A DNA stretch of 64,000 nt from positions 124,001 to 188,000 of the forward strand of contig NZ_NERX01000005.1 of NCBI RefSeq assembly GCF_003063335.1, written 5' to 3'. The DNA is from Limnohabitans sp. MMS-10A-192. GTDB lineage: Bacteria > Pseudomonadota > Gammaproteobacteria > Burkholderiales > Burkholderiaceae_C. The position numbers were made by a program, and so were the translations under genes. Shown piece after piece: positions 16,078-25,996 of the stretch; positions within the stretch are counted from its first letter, which is position 1; the number at the start of each line of letters is the position of its first letter. A model generated the notes under the pieces. It saw nothing but the letters and a program-made list of their open reading frames with translations, was not told the DNA's origin and made no database searches.

Positions 16078-16617
16078 TCAGAACTTCATGCCCACACTCA
16101 ACGTCGTCCCCTGGGTTCTGGTGCCCTGTTTGTCGTAAAAGTTGGTGTAGCTCAGCGAGCCATAGGTGGTCTTGTCAAAGTAATAGCTCAGTCCTGCGCC
16201 ATAGGCCACGTCGTGGTCTGTGTCCGTGATGGAATAACTGCCGACTTGGCCGGTCGTCTTGTTTTCGACCACGCCCAGACGGCCAAACAGTTCCCAATCA
16301 GGCGACAGCATGACCTTAGGCTTGATGAAAAGACCATAGGCACGGTTCACCTTCAAGCTGGTGCCGGGAACCTCGGTGCCATTGAGGCTGATGGTGTCCG
16401 AATTCGCGTTGGTGCCCAACATCCCTTCTACCGCCAGATTGGGATGGAACTCATAACCTGCCACGATGCCGATCATGGTTGGCTGGGCTTTGAGGGTGTT
16501 GCCTTCCACGGTGCCTTTGACGGACAAGGGGGTGGCACCAATTTCGCCATACCACTGCGCCTGGGCCGCAGCCGCAGACAAAACCAGGGCAGCCATGCAT
16601 GCTTGTTTGACTTTCAT
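16078..16617 (-). CDS. Small outer-membrane beta-barrel protein
   Basis: 179 residues with a signal peptide (cleavage near AAAQAQ, residue 21). Alternating hydrophobic strands, repeated Gly-aromatic turns and a terminal Phe in LSVGMKF are typical of 8-stranded barrels of the OmpA/OmpW-like (outer membrane beta-barrel domain) group. Specific function unknown. Monocistronic, convergent with nothing and divergent to cysM. Confidence 0.75.
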   Translation of the reverse strand: MKVKQACMAALVLSAAAAQAQWYGEIGATPLSVKGTVEGNTLKAQPTMIGIVAGYEFHPNLAVEGMLGTNANSDTISLNGTEVPGTSLKVNRAYGLFIKPKVMLSPDWELFGRLGVVENKTTGQVGSYSITDTDHDVAYGAGLSYYFDKTTYGSLSYTNFYDKQGTRTQGTTLSVGMKF

Positions 16618-16753
16618 ATCAACCTCTTTCTTTGGAAGTATTTCGAGCTGGCCACCTCACGCAGGTCACCAGTGCTTCGAAGATAAGAAAGCTTTGCCAG
16701 GGCTTCAGTGTGTTGCCGCACAGCGGGCACCCGACTTATGGCAAAGTACGGCC

Positions 16754-17656
16754 ATGATTTATCCCACCATTGAAGACGCCATCGGCAAGACCCCCCTGGT
16801 TGCATTGCAACGTTTGGGAGCGGGTGACATGGGCCCCAAGGGCAATGTGATTTTGGGCAAGCTCGAAGGCAACAACCCCGCAGGCTCCGTGAAGGACCGT
16901 CCAGCTTTGTCGATGATTCGCCGGGCCGAAGAACGCGGCGAGATCAAGCCTGGCGACACCTTGATCGAGGCCACATCGGGCAACACCGGCATCGCGCTGG
17001 CCATGGCTGCGGCCATCAGGGGCTACCGCATGATTTTGATCATGCCCGAGGACCTGTCGATCGAACGCGCCCAGACCATGAAGGCCTTTGGCGCCGAGCT
17101 GATCCTCACGCCCAAGAGCGGCGGCATGGAGTACGCCCGTGATTTGGCCGACAACATGGCTGCGCAAGGCAAGGGCCGCATCCTGGACCAGTTTGCCAAC
17201 CCCGACAACCCGCGCATCCATTACGAAACCACCGGCCCTGAAATCTGGGAGCAGACCGGCGGCAAGATCACCCATTTCGTGAGCGCCATGGGCACCACCG
17301 GCACGATCACCGGCGTGTCTCGCTATTTGAAAGAAAAGAACCCGGCCATCCGCATCATTGGCGCGCAGCCCAGCGAGGGCTCGCGCATTCCGGGCATCCG
17401 CAAGTGGCCGCAAGAATACCTGCCCAAAATTTACGATCCGGCGGGCGTGGACGAGCTGGTCTATGTCAGCCAAAGCGATGCCGAAGAAACCTGCCGACAA
17501 ATGGCCCGTACCGAAGGCATCTTTGCGGGCATCTCGGCCGCAGGCGCTTGCTGGGTCGCCCAGGAGATTGCGAAAACCGTACAAAACGCCACCATTGTGT
17601 TCATCGTGTGCGATCGCGGTGATCGCTACTTGTCTACAGGCGTTTTTCCCGCCTGA
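16754..17656 (+). CDS. cysM: Cysteine synthase B
   Basis: 300 residues from ATG 16754; a longer upstream frame overlaps the neighbouring gene and is rejected. PLP-dependent O-acetylserine sulfhydrylase that can use thiosulfate as well as sulfide. Visible motifs: GKTPLVALQR, the PLP lysine in NNPAGSVKDRPA, the TSGNTGIALA substrate loop and GTTGTITG phosphate-binding loop. Length is that of CysM (about 300) rather than CysK. The NUDIX and TusA genes follow on the same strand. Confidence 0.95.
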   Translation: MIYPTIEDAIGKTPLVALQRLGAGDMGPKGNVILGKLEGNNPAGSVKDRPALSMIRRAEERGEIKPGDTLIEATSGNTGIALAMAAAIRGYRMILIMPEDLSIERAQTMKAFGAELILTPKSGGMEYARDLADNMAAQGKGRILDQFANPDNPRIHYETTGPEIWEQTGGKITHFVSAMGTTGTITGVSRYLKEKNPAIRIIGAQPSEGSRIPGIRKWPQEYLPKIYDPAGVDELVYVSQSDAEETCRQMARTEGIFAGISAAGACWVAQEIAKTVQNATIVFIVCDRGDRYLSTGVFPA

Positions 17657-17670
17657 ACCCAGGATGAACC

Positions 17671-18228
17671 ATGGCTGAATTTCGTTTTTGCCCTCAGTGT
17701 GCAACCCCTCTGTCTTGGCTGACCCAGATGGAAGACGGCGGCGAGGTCATGCGCCTGCGTTGCACCGCCTGCGACTTCACGCACTGGAACAATCCCACGC
17801 CCGTGCTGGCCGGCATTGTGCAGGTGGGCGATCAGATCTTGCTGGCCCGCAACGCGGCCTGGCCCGGTCGGCGCTTTGCCTTGATCACCGGTTTCATGGA
17901 AGCGGGCGAAACGCCCGAAGAAGGCATCACACGCGAGATTGCTGAAGAAACCAACTTGCAGGTTCAGTCGCTCAAGCTGATCGGTGTGTACGACTTCCAG
18001 CGCATGAACCAGGTGATCATTGCCTACCATGCCGTGGCCGAAGGCGAGGTGCGTTTGTCGCCCGAGTTGGCCGAGCACAAGATGTTTGATTTCAAGGATC
18101 TGATCTGCTGGCCCGCAGGCACCGGCTACGCTTTGGGCGACTGGCTGCGCACCATTGGCATCGAGCCCAAGTTCATGACATGGGAAGAGCGTGCCGCGCA
18201 AAGCCAAGAACAAAATCAGGACGCATGA
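17671..18228 (+). CDS. NUDIX hydrolase with zinc ribbon
   Basis: 185 residues. An N-terminal zinc ribbon is formed by CPQC (7-10) and CTAC (31-34). The Nudix box is complete: GFMEAGETPEEGITREIAEE (about 73-92), matching Gx5Ex7REUxEExGU apart from a terminal Asn. NudC-like zinc-ribbon Nudix proteins hydrolyse NAD(H) or nucleotide diphosphates; the substrate here cannot be fixed from sequence. The stop overlaps the tusA start region. Confidence 0.85.
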   Translation: MAEFRFCPQCATPLSWLTQMEDGGEVMRLRCTACDFTHWNNPTPVLAGIVQVGDQILLARNAAWPGRRFALITGFMEAGETPEEGITREIAEETNLQVQSLKLIGVYDFQRMNQVIIAYHAVAEGEVRLSPELAEHKMFDFKDLICWPAGTGYALGDWLRTIGIEPKFMTWEERAAQSQEQNQDA

Positions 18229-18455
18229 TGCAGATTGACAAAGAAATAGACACCAGCGGCCTGAACTGCCCCTTGCCCATTTTGAAGGCCAAGAAGGCCT
18301 TGAACGACATGACAACGGGTCAGGTGCTCAAGGTCATCGCGACCGATCCAGGTTCGTGGCGTGACTTTGAAGCCTTTGCCAGACAGACCGGCAACGAGTT
18401 GGTTCTGCAGGAGAAGACCGAGTCGGCGTTTGTGTTTGGGCTCAAACGCCGCTGA
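18228..18455 (+). CDS. tusA: TusA-family sulfurtransferase
   Basis: 75 residues from ATG 18228 (a tandem ATG at 18225 overlaps the NUDIX stop). The diagnostic CPxP motif is seen in LNCPLPILKAKKAL with the sulfur-carrying Cys14. TusA-family proteins relay sulfur for tRNA thiolation, molybdopterin synthesis or, in sulfur oxidisers, cytoplasmic sulfur handling. Placement after cysM and a NUDIX gene, and the presence of a sox cluster in the genome, do not decide between these roles. Confidence 0.88.
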   Translation: MQIDKEIDTSGLNCPLPILKAKKALNDMTTGQVLKVIATDPGSWRDFEAFARQTGNELVLQEKTESAFVFGLKRR

Positions 18456-18461
18456 GTCTTT

Positions 18462-19340
18462 TCAAAGGCTCAGGCCTTTGAGGTATTCGCGAAAGGACGC
18501 GCCCACCTGTGGGTGCTGCAAAGCCAGCTCCACGGTCGCTTCCAAGAAGCCTTCCTTGCTGCCGCAGTCGTAACGCTTGCCTTCGTACTGGAAGGCGTAA
18601 ACGGCTTCGCGTTGCATCAGGCGTGCGATCGCGTCGGTCAGCTGGATCTCGCCGCCCACGCCCGTGGGCTGGTTGCGGATCTCGTCAAAAATGCCTGGCG
18701 TCAGGATGTAGCGGCCCGCCACACCCATGCGTGAAGGCGCCTTGTCGGGGCTGGGTTTTTCCACGATCTGTTCGACGCGGATCAGTTGTTTGCCAGCCGA
18801 CTCACCGGCCACGATGCCGTAGCGCTTGACCTGGTCGAGTGGCACTTCCTGCACGGCCAAGACCGACCGGCCTTGCTTGGTGTAAGCGTCCACCATTTGC
18901 GACAAAACGGAACTGCCTTGGTTGACCATCAGGTCATCGGCCAGCAGCACGGCAAAAGGCTCATTGCCCACCAAAGGCTCGGCACACAGCACCGCGTGGC
19001 CCAGGCCCAGCATACGGTTTTGGCGCACATAGGCACAGACCATGTCATCCGGTTGTACCGAGCGCACCAAGGCCAGCAACTCTTCCTTGTGCGCGGCTTC
19101 GAGTTCTGTCTCGAGCTCATAGGCCGTGTCGAAATGGTCTTCGATGGCGCGCTTGCTGCGGCCCGTCACAAAAATCATGTGGCGCACGCCCGCCGCATAA
19201 GCCTCTTCCACCGCGTACTGGATCAGCGGCTTGTCCACCACGGGCAGCATCTCTTTGGGCGCGGCTTTGGTGGCGGGCAAAAAGCGGGTGCCCAGGCCCG
19301 CGACGGGGAAGACGGCTTTGCGGATGACGTTGTGGCTCAT
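18462..19340 (-). CDS. galU: UTP-glucose-1-phosphate uridylyltransferase
   Basis: 292 residues. The nucleotide-binding signature [12 protein letters not shown] (about 14-25), the [11 protein letters not shown] segment and VEKP motif in [16 protein letters not shown] are those of bacterial GalU. It makes UDP-glucose for envelope polysaccharides. It lies 29 bp downstream of valS on the same strand and probably shares its transcript. Confidence 0.96.
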   Translation of the reverse strand: MSHNVIRKAVFPVAGLGTRFLPATKAAPKEMLPVVDKPLIQYAVEEAYAAGVRHMIFVTGRSKRAIEDHFDTAYELETELEAAHKEELLALVRSVQPDDMVCAYVRQNRMLGLGHAVLCAEPLVGNEPFAVLLADDLMVNQGSSVLSQMVDAYTKQGRSVLAVQEVPLDQVKRYGIVAGESAGKQLIRVEQIVEKPSPDKAPSRMGVAGRYILTPGIFDEIRNQPTGVGGEIQLTDAIARLMQREAVYAFQYEGKRYDCGSKEGFLEATVELALQHPQVGASFREYLKGLSL

Positions 19341-19369
19341 GGTCTTTTCCTCTGACTTGACGGGGCGGT

Positions 19370-22267
19370 TCAGCCCAGACGTTGCAATTGCTGGCGGATT
19401 TTTTCAACGGTGGCGGTGAAGTCGGCCACGCGTTTTTTCTCTTGCTCGATGACCGCTGGCGGTGCCTTGGCCACAAAGGCTTCATTGCTCAGCTTGCCGT
19501 TGGCCTTGGTGATCTCGCCTTCCAGGCGCGTGGCCTCCTTGGTCAAGCGGATCTTTTCAGCCGCCACGTCCACTTCCATGAACAGGCACAGGCGCGCTTC
19601 ACCCACCACGGCCACGGGCGCGGCTTGTGCGGCCGCAATCCACTCGGCTTCGGTCTCAAAGACTTTGACTTCACTGAGCTTGGCCAGCGATTGCAACACC
19701 GGCGCCACGCTTTGCATGAAGGCGGTGTCGCCCAACACATACATGGGCATGCGGGTGGCGGGCGAGACGTTCATCTCGCCGCGCAGGTTGCGGCAAGCGT
19801 CCACCAAGGTCTTGAGCTTGGCCACATGGGCTTCAGCGGCGGTGTCGATGCGCTCGGGCTGGCTCACGGGGTAGGCCGCGATGCTGACCGACTCGCCTGG
19901 GCGACCTGCCACCACCGACACTTTTTGCCAGAGCTCTTCGGTGATGAAGGGGATGATGGGGTGCGCCAGGCGCATGATGGTTTCGAGCGTGCGGATCAGG
20001 GTGCGGCGCGTGGCGCGTTTTTGCGCGTCGTCGCCGGTGTTGATTTGCACCTTGGCGATTTCGAGGTACCAGTCGCAGAACTCGTTCCAGACGAAGTCAT
20101 AGATCGTGTTGGCCACGTTGTCCAGGCGGTACTCGGCAAAGCCCTTGGCCACGTCGGCCTCGACGCGTTGCAGCTGCGAGCTGATCCAGCGGTCGGCCTG
20201 GCTGAAGGCCAGGTAGCCGTGCACCGGGCCGCCCACTTCGCACTCGGCTTTGGTGTGCTCTTTCAGGCCGCAGTCCTGGCCTTCGCAGTTCATCAGCACA
20301 AAGCGGGTGGCGTTCCACAGCTTGTTGCAGAAGTTGCGGTAGCCCTCGCAGCGTTTGCTGTCAAAGTTGATGCTGCGGCCCAATGACGCGAGTGCTGCAA
20401 ACGTAAAGCGCAAAGCGTCCGCGCCGTAGGCCGGAATGCCTTCGGGGAATTCTTTTTCGGTCTGCTTGCGCACCTTGGGCGCGGTTTCGGGCTTGCGCAG
20501 GCCTTGGGTGCGTTTGTCGAGCAAAGGCTCCAAGGTGATACCGTCGATCAGGTCGACGGGGTCCAGCACGTTGCCCTCGGACTTGCTCATCTTCTTGCCT
20601 TGCGCGTCGAGCACCAGGCCGTGGATGTAGACGTGTTTGAACGGCACTTTGCCCGTGAAGTGCGTGGTCATCATGATCATCCGGGCGACCCAGAAGAAGA
20701 TGATGTCGTAGCCGGTCACCAACACGGAGGAAGGCAGGTACAGGTCGTAGTCGGGCGTCTTCTCGGGCCAGCCCATGGTGCTGAAAGGCACCAGTGCTGA
20801 CGAGTACCAAGTGTCCAACACGTCTTCGTCACGCTTGAGGGTTTTGCCAGGGGCTTTGGCTTGTGCTTCCGCCTCATTGCGGGCCACATACACCTTGCCG
20901 TCTTCGTCGTACCACGCCGGGATCTGGTGGCCCCACCACAGCTGGCGCGAGATGCACCAGTCCTGGATGTTGTTCATCCATTGGTTGTAGGTGTTGACCC
21001 AGTTCTCGGGCACAAAGCTGACTTCGCCAGACTGCACCGCATCAATGGCTTTTTGCGCGATGCTCTTGCCGGTGGCATCGCCTTGGCCCACCTGGTTCAT
21101 GGCCACGAACCACTGGTCGGTCAGCATGGGCTCGATCACCTGGCCGGTGCGGGCGCAACGCGGCACCATGAGCTTGTGCTTCTTCACTTCGACCAAAGCG
21201 CCTGCGGCTTCCAGATCCGCCACCACGGCCTTGCGGGCCACAAAGCGGTCCAGGCCCCGGTATTTTTCGGGTGCATTGTTGTTGATGGTTGCGTCCAGGT
21301 TCAGCACGCAAATCATCTCCAGTTTGTGGCGCTGGCCGACTTGGTAGTCGTTGGTGTCGTGCGCTGGCGTGACCTTGACCACGCCCGTGCCGAATGCTTT
21401 GTCCACGTAGTCGTCTGCGATCACCGGGATGGTGCGGCCACACAAAGGCAGGTTGACTTGCTTGCCGATCAGGGCGCTGTAGCGCTCGTCTTCGGGGTGC
21501 ACCATCACGGCCACGTCGCCCAGCAGGGTTTCGGGGCGGGTGGTGGCGACGGTCAATGAACCGCTGCCATCGGCCAAGTCATAGCGAATGTGCCACATCG
21601 AGCCGTCTTCTTCTTCGCTCTCGACTTCGAGGTCCGACACCGCGCTCATCAGCACCGGGTCCCAGTTCACCAAGCGCTTGCCACGGTAAATCAGGCCTTG
21701 CTCGTACAACTGCACAAAGGTTTCGGTCACGGTCTTGGACAGCTTGGGGTCCATCGTGAAGTATTCGCGGCTCCAGTCCACGCTGTCGCCCATGCGGCGC
21801 ATCTGGCTGGTGATGGTGCTGCCGGACTCTTCTTTCCACTCCCAGACCTTGGCCACAAAGTTTTTGCGGGCTTCGGCAGGTGTGGGGCCCATGTCGTGGC
21901 GGCTGATGCCTTTGGCCTGCAGCTGGCGCTCCACCACGATTTGCGTGGCAATGCCCGCGTGGTCGGTGCCCGGAATCCAGGCCGTGTTGTGGCCCAGCAT
22001 ACGGTGGTAGCGGGTCAACGAGTCCATGATGGTCTGGTTGAAGGCGTGGCCCATGTGCAGGGTGCCGGTCACGTTGGGTGGGGGCAGCTGAATGGCAAAG
22101 GCCGGTGCGCCATCTTTGGCGGCCTGGGTGCCACGGAAACCGGCCACGCCGTAACCGCGCTTTTCCCATTCGGGGCCCCAATGGGCTTCCAGGGCGGCGG
22201 GTTCAAACGATTTGGACAGGCTCTCAAGGCCGGGCTGTTGGACCGGGGTGGCGGGTGCGTTGCTCAT
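19370..22267 (-). CDS. valS: Valyl-tRNA synthetase
   Basis: 965 residues. Class I synthetase with the HIGH-type motif [13 protein letters not shown] (about 63-76) and KMSKS (about 556-560). The connective editing domain lies between, the tRNA-binding helical domain follows, and a C-terminal coiled-coil arm (about 895-965, [19 protein letters not shown]) is complete. The length matches ValS of betaproteobacteria. Confidence 0.98.
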   Translation of the reverse strand: MSNAPATPVQQPGLESLSKSFEPAALEAHWGPEWEKRGYGVAGFRGTQAAKDGAPAFAIQLPPPNVTGTLHMGHAFNQTIMDSLTRYHRMLGHNTAWIPGTDHAGIATQIVVERQLQAKGISRHDMGPTPAEARKNFVAKVWEWKEESGSTITSQMRRMGDSVDWSREYFTMDPKLSKTVTETFVQLYEQGLIYRGKRLVNWDPVLMSAVSDLEVESEEEDGSMWHIRYDLADGSGSLTVATTRPETLLGDVAVMVHPEDERYSALIGKQVNLPLCGRTIPVIADDYVDKAFGTGVVKVTPAHDTNDYQVGQRHKLEMICVLNLDATINNNAPEKYRGLDRFVARKAVVADLEAAGALVEVKKHKLMVPRCARTGQVIEPMLTDQWFVAMNQVGQGDATGKSIAQKAIDAVQSGEVSFVPENWVNTYNQWMNNIQDWCISRQLWWGHQIPAWYDEDGKVYVARNEAEAQAKAPGKTLKRDEDVLDTWYSSALVPFSTMGWPEKTPDYDLYLPSSVLVTGYDIIFFWVARMIMMTTHFTGKVPFKHVYIHGLVLDAQGKKMSKSEGNVLDPVDLIDGITLEPLLDKRTQGLRKPETAPKVRKQTEKEFPEGIPAYGADALRFTFAALASLGRSINFDSKRCEGYRNFCNKLWNATRFVLMNCEGQDCGLKEHTKAECEVGGPVHGYLAFSQADRWISSQLQRVEADVAKGFAEYRLDNVANTIYDFVWNEFCDWYLEIAKVQINTGDDAQKRATRRTLIRTLETIMRLAHPIIPFITEELWQKVSVVAGRPGESVSIAAYPVSQPERIDTAAEAHVAKLKTLVDACRNLRGEMNVSPATRMPMYVLGDTAFMQSVAPVLQSLAKLSEVKVFETEAEWIAAAQAAPVAVVGEARLCLFMEVDVAAEKIRLTKEATRLEGEITKANGKLSNEAFVAKAPPAVIEQEKKRVADFTATVEKIRQQLQRLG

Positions 22268-22474
22268 GGGGATCTTTGAAAAAGAAGGTCGGCCGCTTCA
22301 TGGCGGCCGATGGGGGCGACACAAGTCGAATGGCCATGATTTTAACTTTTGTAGCCCTCAGGTCTGCCCCGGGCGGCTTCTGGGCGGACAATCACGGCAC
22401 AGGCGTTGGCACTGACCGGCGCCGCCTGTTTGTCCAGACCCGAAAAGTCCCCTCATTCCTCTCAGGAGAAGCAC

Positions 22475-22897
22475 ATGGCCACCCTCAAAGGATCGCGCAC
22501 CGAACAATGCCTGAAACAGGCTTTTTCGGAAGAGGCGCAAGCCAACCGCCGTTATCTGTACTTTGCCAACCAGGCCGACATCGAAGGCCTGAGCGACGTG
22601 GCGGCCCTGTTCCGCTCCACCGCCGATGGCGAAACCGGCCACGCGCATGGCCACATGGACTTTCTGGCCCAGGCCGGTGACCCGATCACCGGTTTGCCGA
22701 TCGGCACCACTGCGCTCAACCTGGCGTCGGCAGCGGCGGGCGAAATCCACGAATACACCGACATGTACCCCGGCATGGCCAAGACCGCCCGCGACGAAGG
22801 TTTCGACGAGATTGCCGACTGGTTCGAGATCCTGGCCAAGGCGGAGCGCTCGCACGCCAACCGCTACCAAAAAGCCATCGACAGCCTGCAAGACTGA
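22475..22897 (+). CDS. Rubrerythrin without rubredoxin domain
   Basis: 140 residues from ATG 22475 behind CAGGAG. Four-helix ferritin-like fold with diiron ligands in [25 protein letters not shown] and [10 protein letters not shown] (ExxH motifs). It lacks the C-terminal rubredoxin found in classical rubrerythrins. Such proteins reduce peroxide or protect under oxidative stress. The next gene (DUF3501) starts 9 bp later, a combination often seen in betaproteobacteria. Confidence 0.9.
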   Translation: MATLKGSRTEQCLKQAFSEEAQANRRYLYFANQADIEGLSDVAALFRSTADGETGHAHGHMDFLAQAGDPITGLPIGTTALNLASAAAGEIHEYTDMYPGMAKTARDEGFDEIADWFEILAKAERSHANRYQKAIDSLQD

Positions 22898-22906
22898 GCG
22901 CAGCCC

Positions 22907-23503
22907 ATGGACCTGCACGGAAACATCACCCCCGAGAACCTGATGTCGCTGGAGGCCTACGCCCGCTGGCGCAAAGTGCATCAAGCCGAACTCATCGCCC
23001 TGCGCCAGCTGCGCAGCGTGCAACTGGGCGAGCATTTGCGGGTGCAATTCGAAAACGAAGCCACCGTGCGCTACCAGATTCAGGAGATGCTGCGCATCGA
23101 AAGGATCTTTGAAGAGGACGGCATCCTGCACGAGATTGCCGCCTATGCGCCCTTGGTGCCCGACGGTGGCAACTGGAAGGCGACTTTGATGCTGGAGTAC
23201 CCCGACGCCCACGAGCGCCAGCGCGAGCTGGCCAAGCTGATCGGGGTGGCCGGCCGGGTGTTTGTCGAGGTGGAGGGTCACCCCCGGATTTACGCCATCG
23301 CCGACGAAGACCAGGTGCGTGACACCGCCACCAAAACCTCAGCGGTGCACTTTTTGCGTTTCGAGCTGGACGCGGCCATGGCCGCCTTTGTCCAAGCTGG
23401 TGCGGGTGTGCGCCTGGGCTGCGACCACACGCATTACCCCGCGCACATGGACATGCCCGCGCCGACCTTGGCCAGCCTGGCGGGCGACCTCAATCCAACT
23501 TGA
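22907..23503 (+). CDS. DUF3501 family protein
   Basis: 198 residues. Begins ITPENLMSLEAYARWR and includes RTxY-like helix QLGEHLRVQFENEATVRYQI and RIFEEDGILHEI, the hallmarks of DUF3501. The family has no assigned biochemical role but is repeatedly linked with rubrerythrin, as here. Its 3' end overlaps the convergent Bug-protein gene by 14 bp. Confidence 0.85.
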   Translation: MDLHGNITPENLMSLEAYARWRKVHQAELIALRQLRSVQLGEHLRVQFENEATVRYQIQEMLRIERIFEEDGILHEIAAYAPLVPDGGNWKATLMLEYPDAHERQRELAKLIGVAGRVFVEVEGHPRIYAIADEDQVRDTATKTSAVHFLRFELDAAMAAFVQAGAGVRLGCDHTHYPAHMDMPAPTLASLAGDLNPT

Positions 23504-24461
23504 TGTGGGCCGCCTTGATGGCCTGCGTCCAGTCGGCGATGTCGCGATCGAGCAGCTTGGTCATCTCGGCTGGAGCCACAAAGCGCACCTCGATGCCCGC
23601 CACGTCGGCGCGCTGCTTGCTCTCGGGCAAGTCCAGGCTGCGTTTCACGGCATCGGCCAACTGGTTGATGGTTGCAGCCGGTGTGCCAGCCGGGGCGTAC
23701 AGCGCCACCCATGACTCGAGGTCAAAGTTGGGGTAACCCGCTTCGGCCATGGTGGGCACTTGGGGCATGCCCGCGTGGCGCTTTTTGCCGGTCACGGCCA
23801 AGGCTTTGAGCTTGCCCGCCTGGATGTGTTGCATCACCGAAGGTGGTGTGGTCATGAACACCTGCACTTGACCGCCCAACACGTCGGCAATGGCCTGGCC
23901 CGAGCCTTTGTAGGGCACATGCACCAAGTCCACACCGGTTTGCTGTTTAAAAATTTCGGTGCCGATGTGCGAGACCGAGCCATTGCCTTGCGAGGCGTAG
24001 TTCAGCTTGCCCGGGTTTTGTTTCACGTAGGCGATGAACTCTTTCATGTTGCTCACCGGCACCGAAGGGTGCACCGCCACCACGTTGGTGGCCACGGTGA
24101 TCAGGCCCACGGGCGTCAGGTCTTTCAGCTCCCAAGGCAGCTTGCTCATCAAGATCGGATTGGCCACGTGGTAGCCCGAGTACGACACCAACAGCGTATG
24201 ACCATCCTTGGGCGCCTTGGCCACTTGTTGGTAAGCCAAGTTGCCGCTGGCGCCGCCCTTGTTTTCAACCACAACGGATTGGCCGATCAGGCGGCCCAAA
24301 GGCTCGGAAATCAGGCGGGCCGAGGTGTCCACCAGGCCGCCCGGCGGCACCGGCACCACCAGACTGATCGGCTTGCTGGGGAAGGCCTGCGCCATCAGGG
24401 CCATGGGGGCACACAGGCTGGCCAGGGCCAGCAAGCGGGTCAATTTGCGACGTGTGTTCAT
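23490..24461 (-). CDS. Bug-family (TctC-like) solute-binding protein
   Basis: 323 residues from ATG 24461, behind a GAGAGAGAG ribosome site; the longer frame from 24497 is less likely. Signal peptide ends ALMAQA. The family signature FPSKPISLVVPVPPGG and the ASGNLAYQQVAKAPKDGHT segment are typical of Bug proteins of the tripartite tricarboxylate transporters. No TctAB membrane genes are nearby, as is common for this expanded family. Ligand unknown. Confidence 0.92.
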   Translation of the reverse strand: MNTRRKLTRLLALASLCAPMALMAQAFPSKPISLVVPVPPGGLVDTSARLISEPLGRLIGQSVVVENKGGASGNLAYQQVAKAPKDGHTLLVSYSGYHVANPILMSKLPWELKDLTPVGLITVATNVVAVHPSVPVSNMKEFIAYVKQNPGKLNYASQGNGSVSHIGTEIFKQQTGVDLVHVPYKGSGQAIADVLGGQVQVFMTTPPSVMQHIQAGKLKALAVTGKKRHAGMPQVPTMAEAGYPNFDLESWVALYAPAGTPAATINQLADAVKRSLDLPESKQRADVAGIEVRFVAPAEMTKLLDRDIADWTQAIKAAHIKLD

Positions 24462-24497
24462 TTTTGTCTCTCTCTCTTTTTTGCAGGGGGTGCTCAA

Positions 24498-25619
24498 TCA
24501 GCGCATGCCGATCTTGGCGTCGTTGAAAATGTTTTTCGCTTCGCGGGGCAGGCTGCGCCAATACTGGTGCTGCGCGTCGACGGTGCCGCCCAAGGCCACG
24601 GCGGCTTCCCAGCCCCAGCGCGGTTTGTACAAGAACGAACGGGCCAGCGCGACCAAGTCGGCGTCACCGCGCTGCAGCACGGCTTCGGCCTGGGCGGGCT
24701 CGGTGATCAGGCCCACGGCAAACGTGGTCAGCCCTGAGCGCTCTTTGACGGCTTTGGCCAAATGCACCTGGTACTCCGGGCCCAGCGTGATTTTTTGCAA
24801 GGGCGACACACCGCCCGAAGAGATGTGCACAAACTGCGCACCGGCTGCTTTGAGCAAAACCGACAGCTCGCAGGTCTCGTCGATCGTCCAGCCGCCATCG
24901 ACCCAATCGGTGCCCGAAATGCGCATGCCCAGCGTGCCGCCAAAGGCTTCGCGCACGGCTTTGAACACCTCCAGCGGGAAGCGGATGCGGTTCTCAAACG
25001 AGCCACCATACGCGGCGGTGCGCTGGTTCGACAAAGGCGACAAGAACTGGTGCAGCAAATAACCGTGCGCGGCGTGCAGCTCTGCGGCCTCAATGCCCAA
25101 AGCCTGGCTGCGGCGTGCGGTGTTCACAAAATCGGCCTTGATTTGCGCCAAGTCGGCCAGGCTCAACTCGGTGGGGGCTGCTTCTTGTGGCAAGTGGGGC
25201 AGGGCGCTGGGCGCCACGGTGGGCCAGCCGCCGTCCTCGGGGGCAATCAGCATGCCGCCGTGCCACGGAGCAGCGCTCGACGCCTTGCGCCCCGCGTGGC
25301 TGATCTGAATGCACACCGGCACCTGCGGCGCTTGGCTGCGGGCGCGGTCCAACTTGTCCGCGAATGCCGCTTGCGTGGCATCGTCCCACAGGCCCAGGCA
25401 GCCGGGGCTGATGCGGCCCACAGCCGACACCGCAGTGGCCTCGATGGTGAACAAGCCCGCGCCGCTGTTGAGCATATTGGTCCAATGCGTCAGGTGCCAG
25501 TCGGTCGCCAGGCCATCCACAGCCGAGTACTGGCACATGGGCGCCACGACGATGCGGTTGGGCAAGGTGAGGGGGCCGCTGGGGGCGTCGAAGGTGAAGG
25601 GGGTGAAAAGCAGGCTCAT
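24498..25619 (-). CDS. NADH:flavin oxidoreductase / Old Yellow Enzyme (YqjM-like)
   Basis: 373 residues from ATG 25619; upstream extension reads into a palindromic repeat and is rejected. FMN-dependent TIM barrel of the OYE family: NRIVVAPMCQYSA (with the YqjM-type Cys), ISHAGRK, AAELHAAHGYLLHQFLSP (His-x2-His substrate pair), YGGSFENRIRF and ARSFLYKP. It reduces activated C=C bonds. It lies 36 bp upstream of the Bug gene, so the binding protein may supply its substrate. Confidence 0.9.
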   Translation of the reverse strand: MSLLFTPFTFDAPSGPLTLPNRIVVAPMCQYSAVDGLATDWHLTHWTNMLNSGAGLFTIEATAVSAVGRISPGCLGLWDDATQAAFADKLDRARSQAPQVPVCIQISHAGRKASSAAPWHGGMLIAPEDGGWPTVAPSALPHLPQEAAPTELSLADLAQIKADFVNTARRSQALGIEAAELHAAHGYLLHQFLSPLSNQRTAAYGGSFENRIRFPLEVFKAVREAFGGTLGMRISGTDWVDGGWTIDETCELSVLLKAAGAQFVHISSGGVSPLQKITLGPEYQVHLAKAVKERSGLTTFAVGLITEPAQAEAVLQRGDADLVALARSFLYKPRWGWEAAVALGGTVDAQHQYWRSLPREAKNIFNDAKIGMR

Positions 25620-25644
25620 GGAAACAGTCGGTTGGAAAGTACTT

Positions 25645-25723
25645 GTCACTGCGAGCGAAGCGCGGCAATCCAGTTGTACGGGCATGCACAGAGACTGGAT
25701 CGCCACGCTTCGCTCGCGATGAC
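25645..25723. repeat. Dispersed inverted-repeat element (GCGAGCGAAGCG type)
   Basis: The arm beginning GTCACTGCGAGCGAAGCG is answered by ACGCTTCGCTCGCGATGAC about 50 bp later, giving an imperfect 30-bp stem. Part of the right arm is repeated again at about 25733-25750. It resembles the small non-coding palindromic repeats spread in many proteobacterial genomes. Confidence 0.75.
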
Positions 25724-25839
25724 GGGGTTAAGTTCGCTCGCGATGACGGACTAAAACCTGAATCTTATGGAAAACGGCGAGGATGCTTATCCGTTGGGCG
25801 ACATGACCCCTGTCAACCCTGACTTGATTTACCCCCTTT

Positions 25840-25996
25840 GTCACCCCGGACGTGATCCGGGGTCCATCTCCCTTGCAGCCATGGATCCCGGGTCAAGCCC
25901 GGGATGACGTTTCACTCTCCTTTGTCATTGACGTCTCGCTCTCCTTTGTCACTGACGTTTCAATCTCTTTTGTCACCCCGGACTTGATCCGGGGCC
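25840..25996. repeat. Array of GTCA(C/T)CCCGG palindromic repeats
   Basis: GTCACCCCGGACGTGATCCGG pairs imperfectly with CCCGGGTCAAGCCCGGGATGAC at 25886-25908, then a third half-unit occurs at 25974-25996. Between them are short TTTGTCA-xTGACGTyTC repeats. The last half-unit encodes the final residues of the adjacent pseudouridine synthase on the minus strand. Confidence 0.75.
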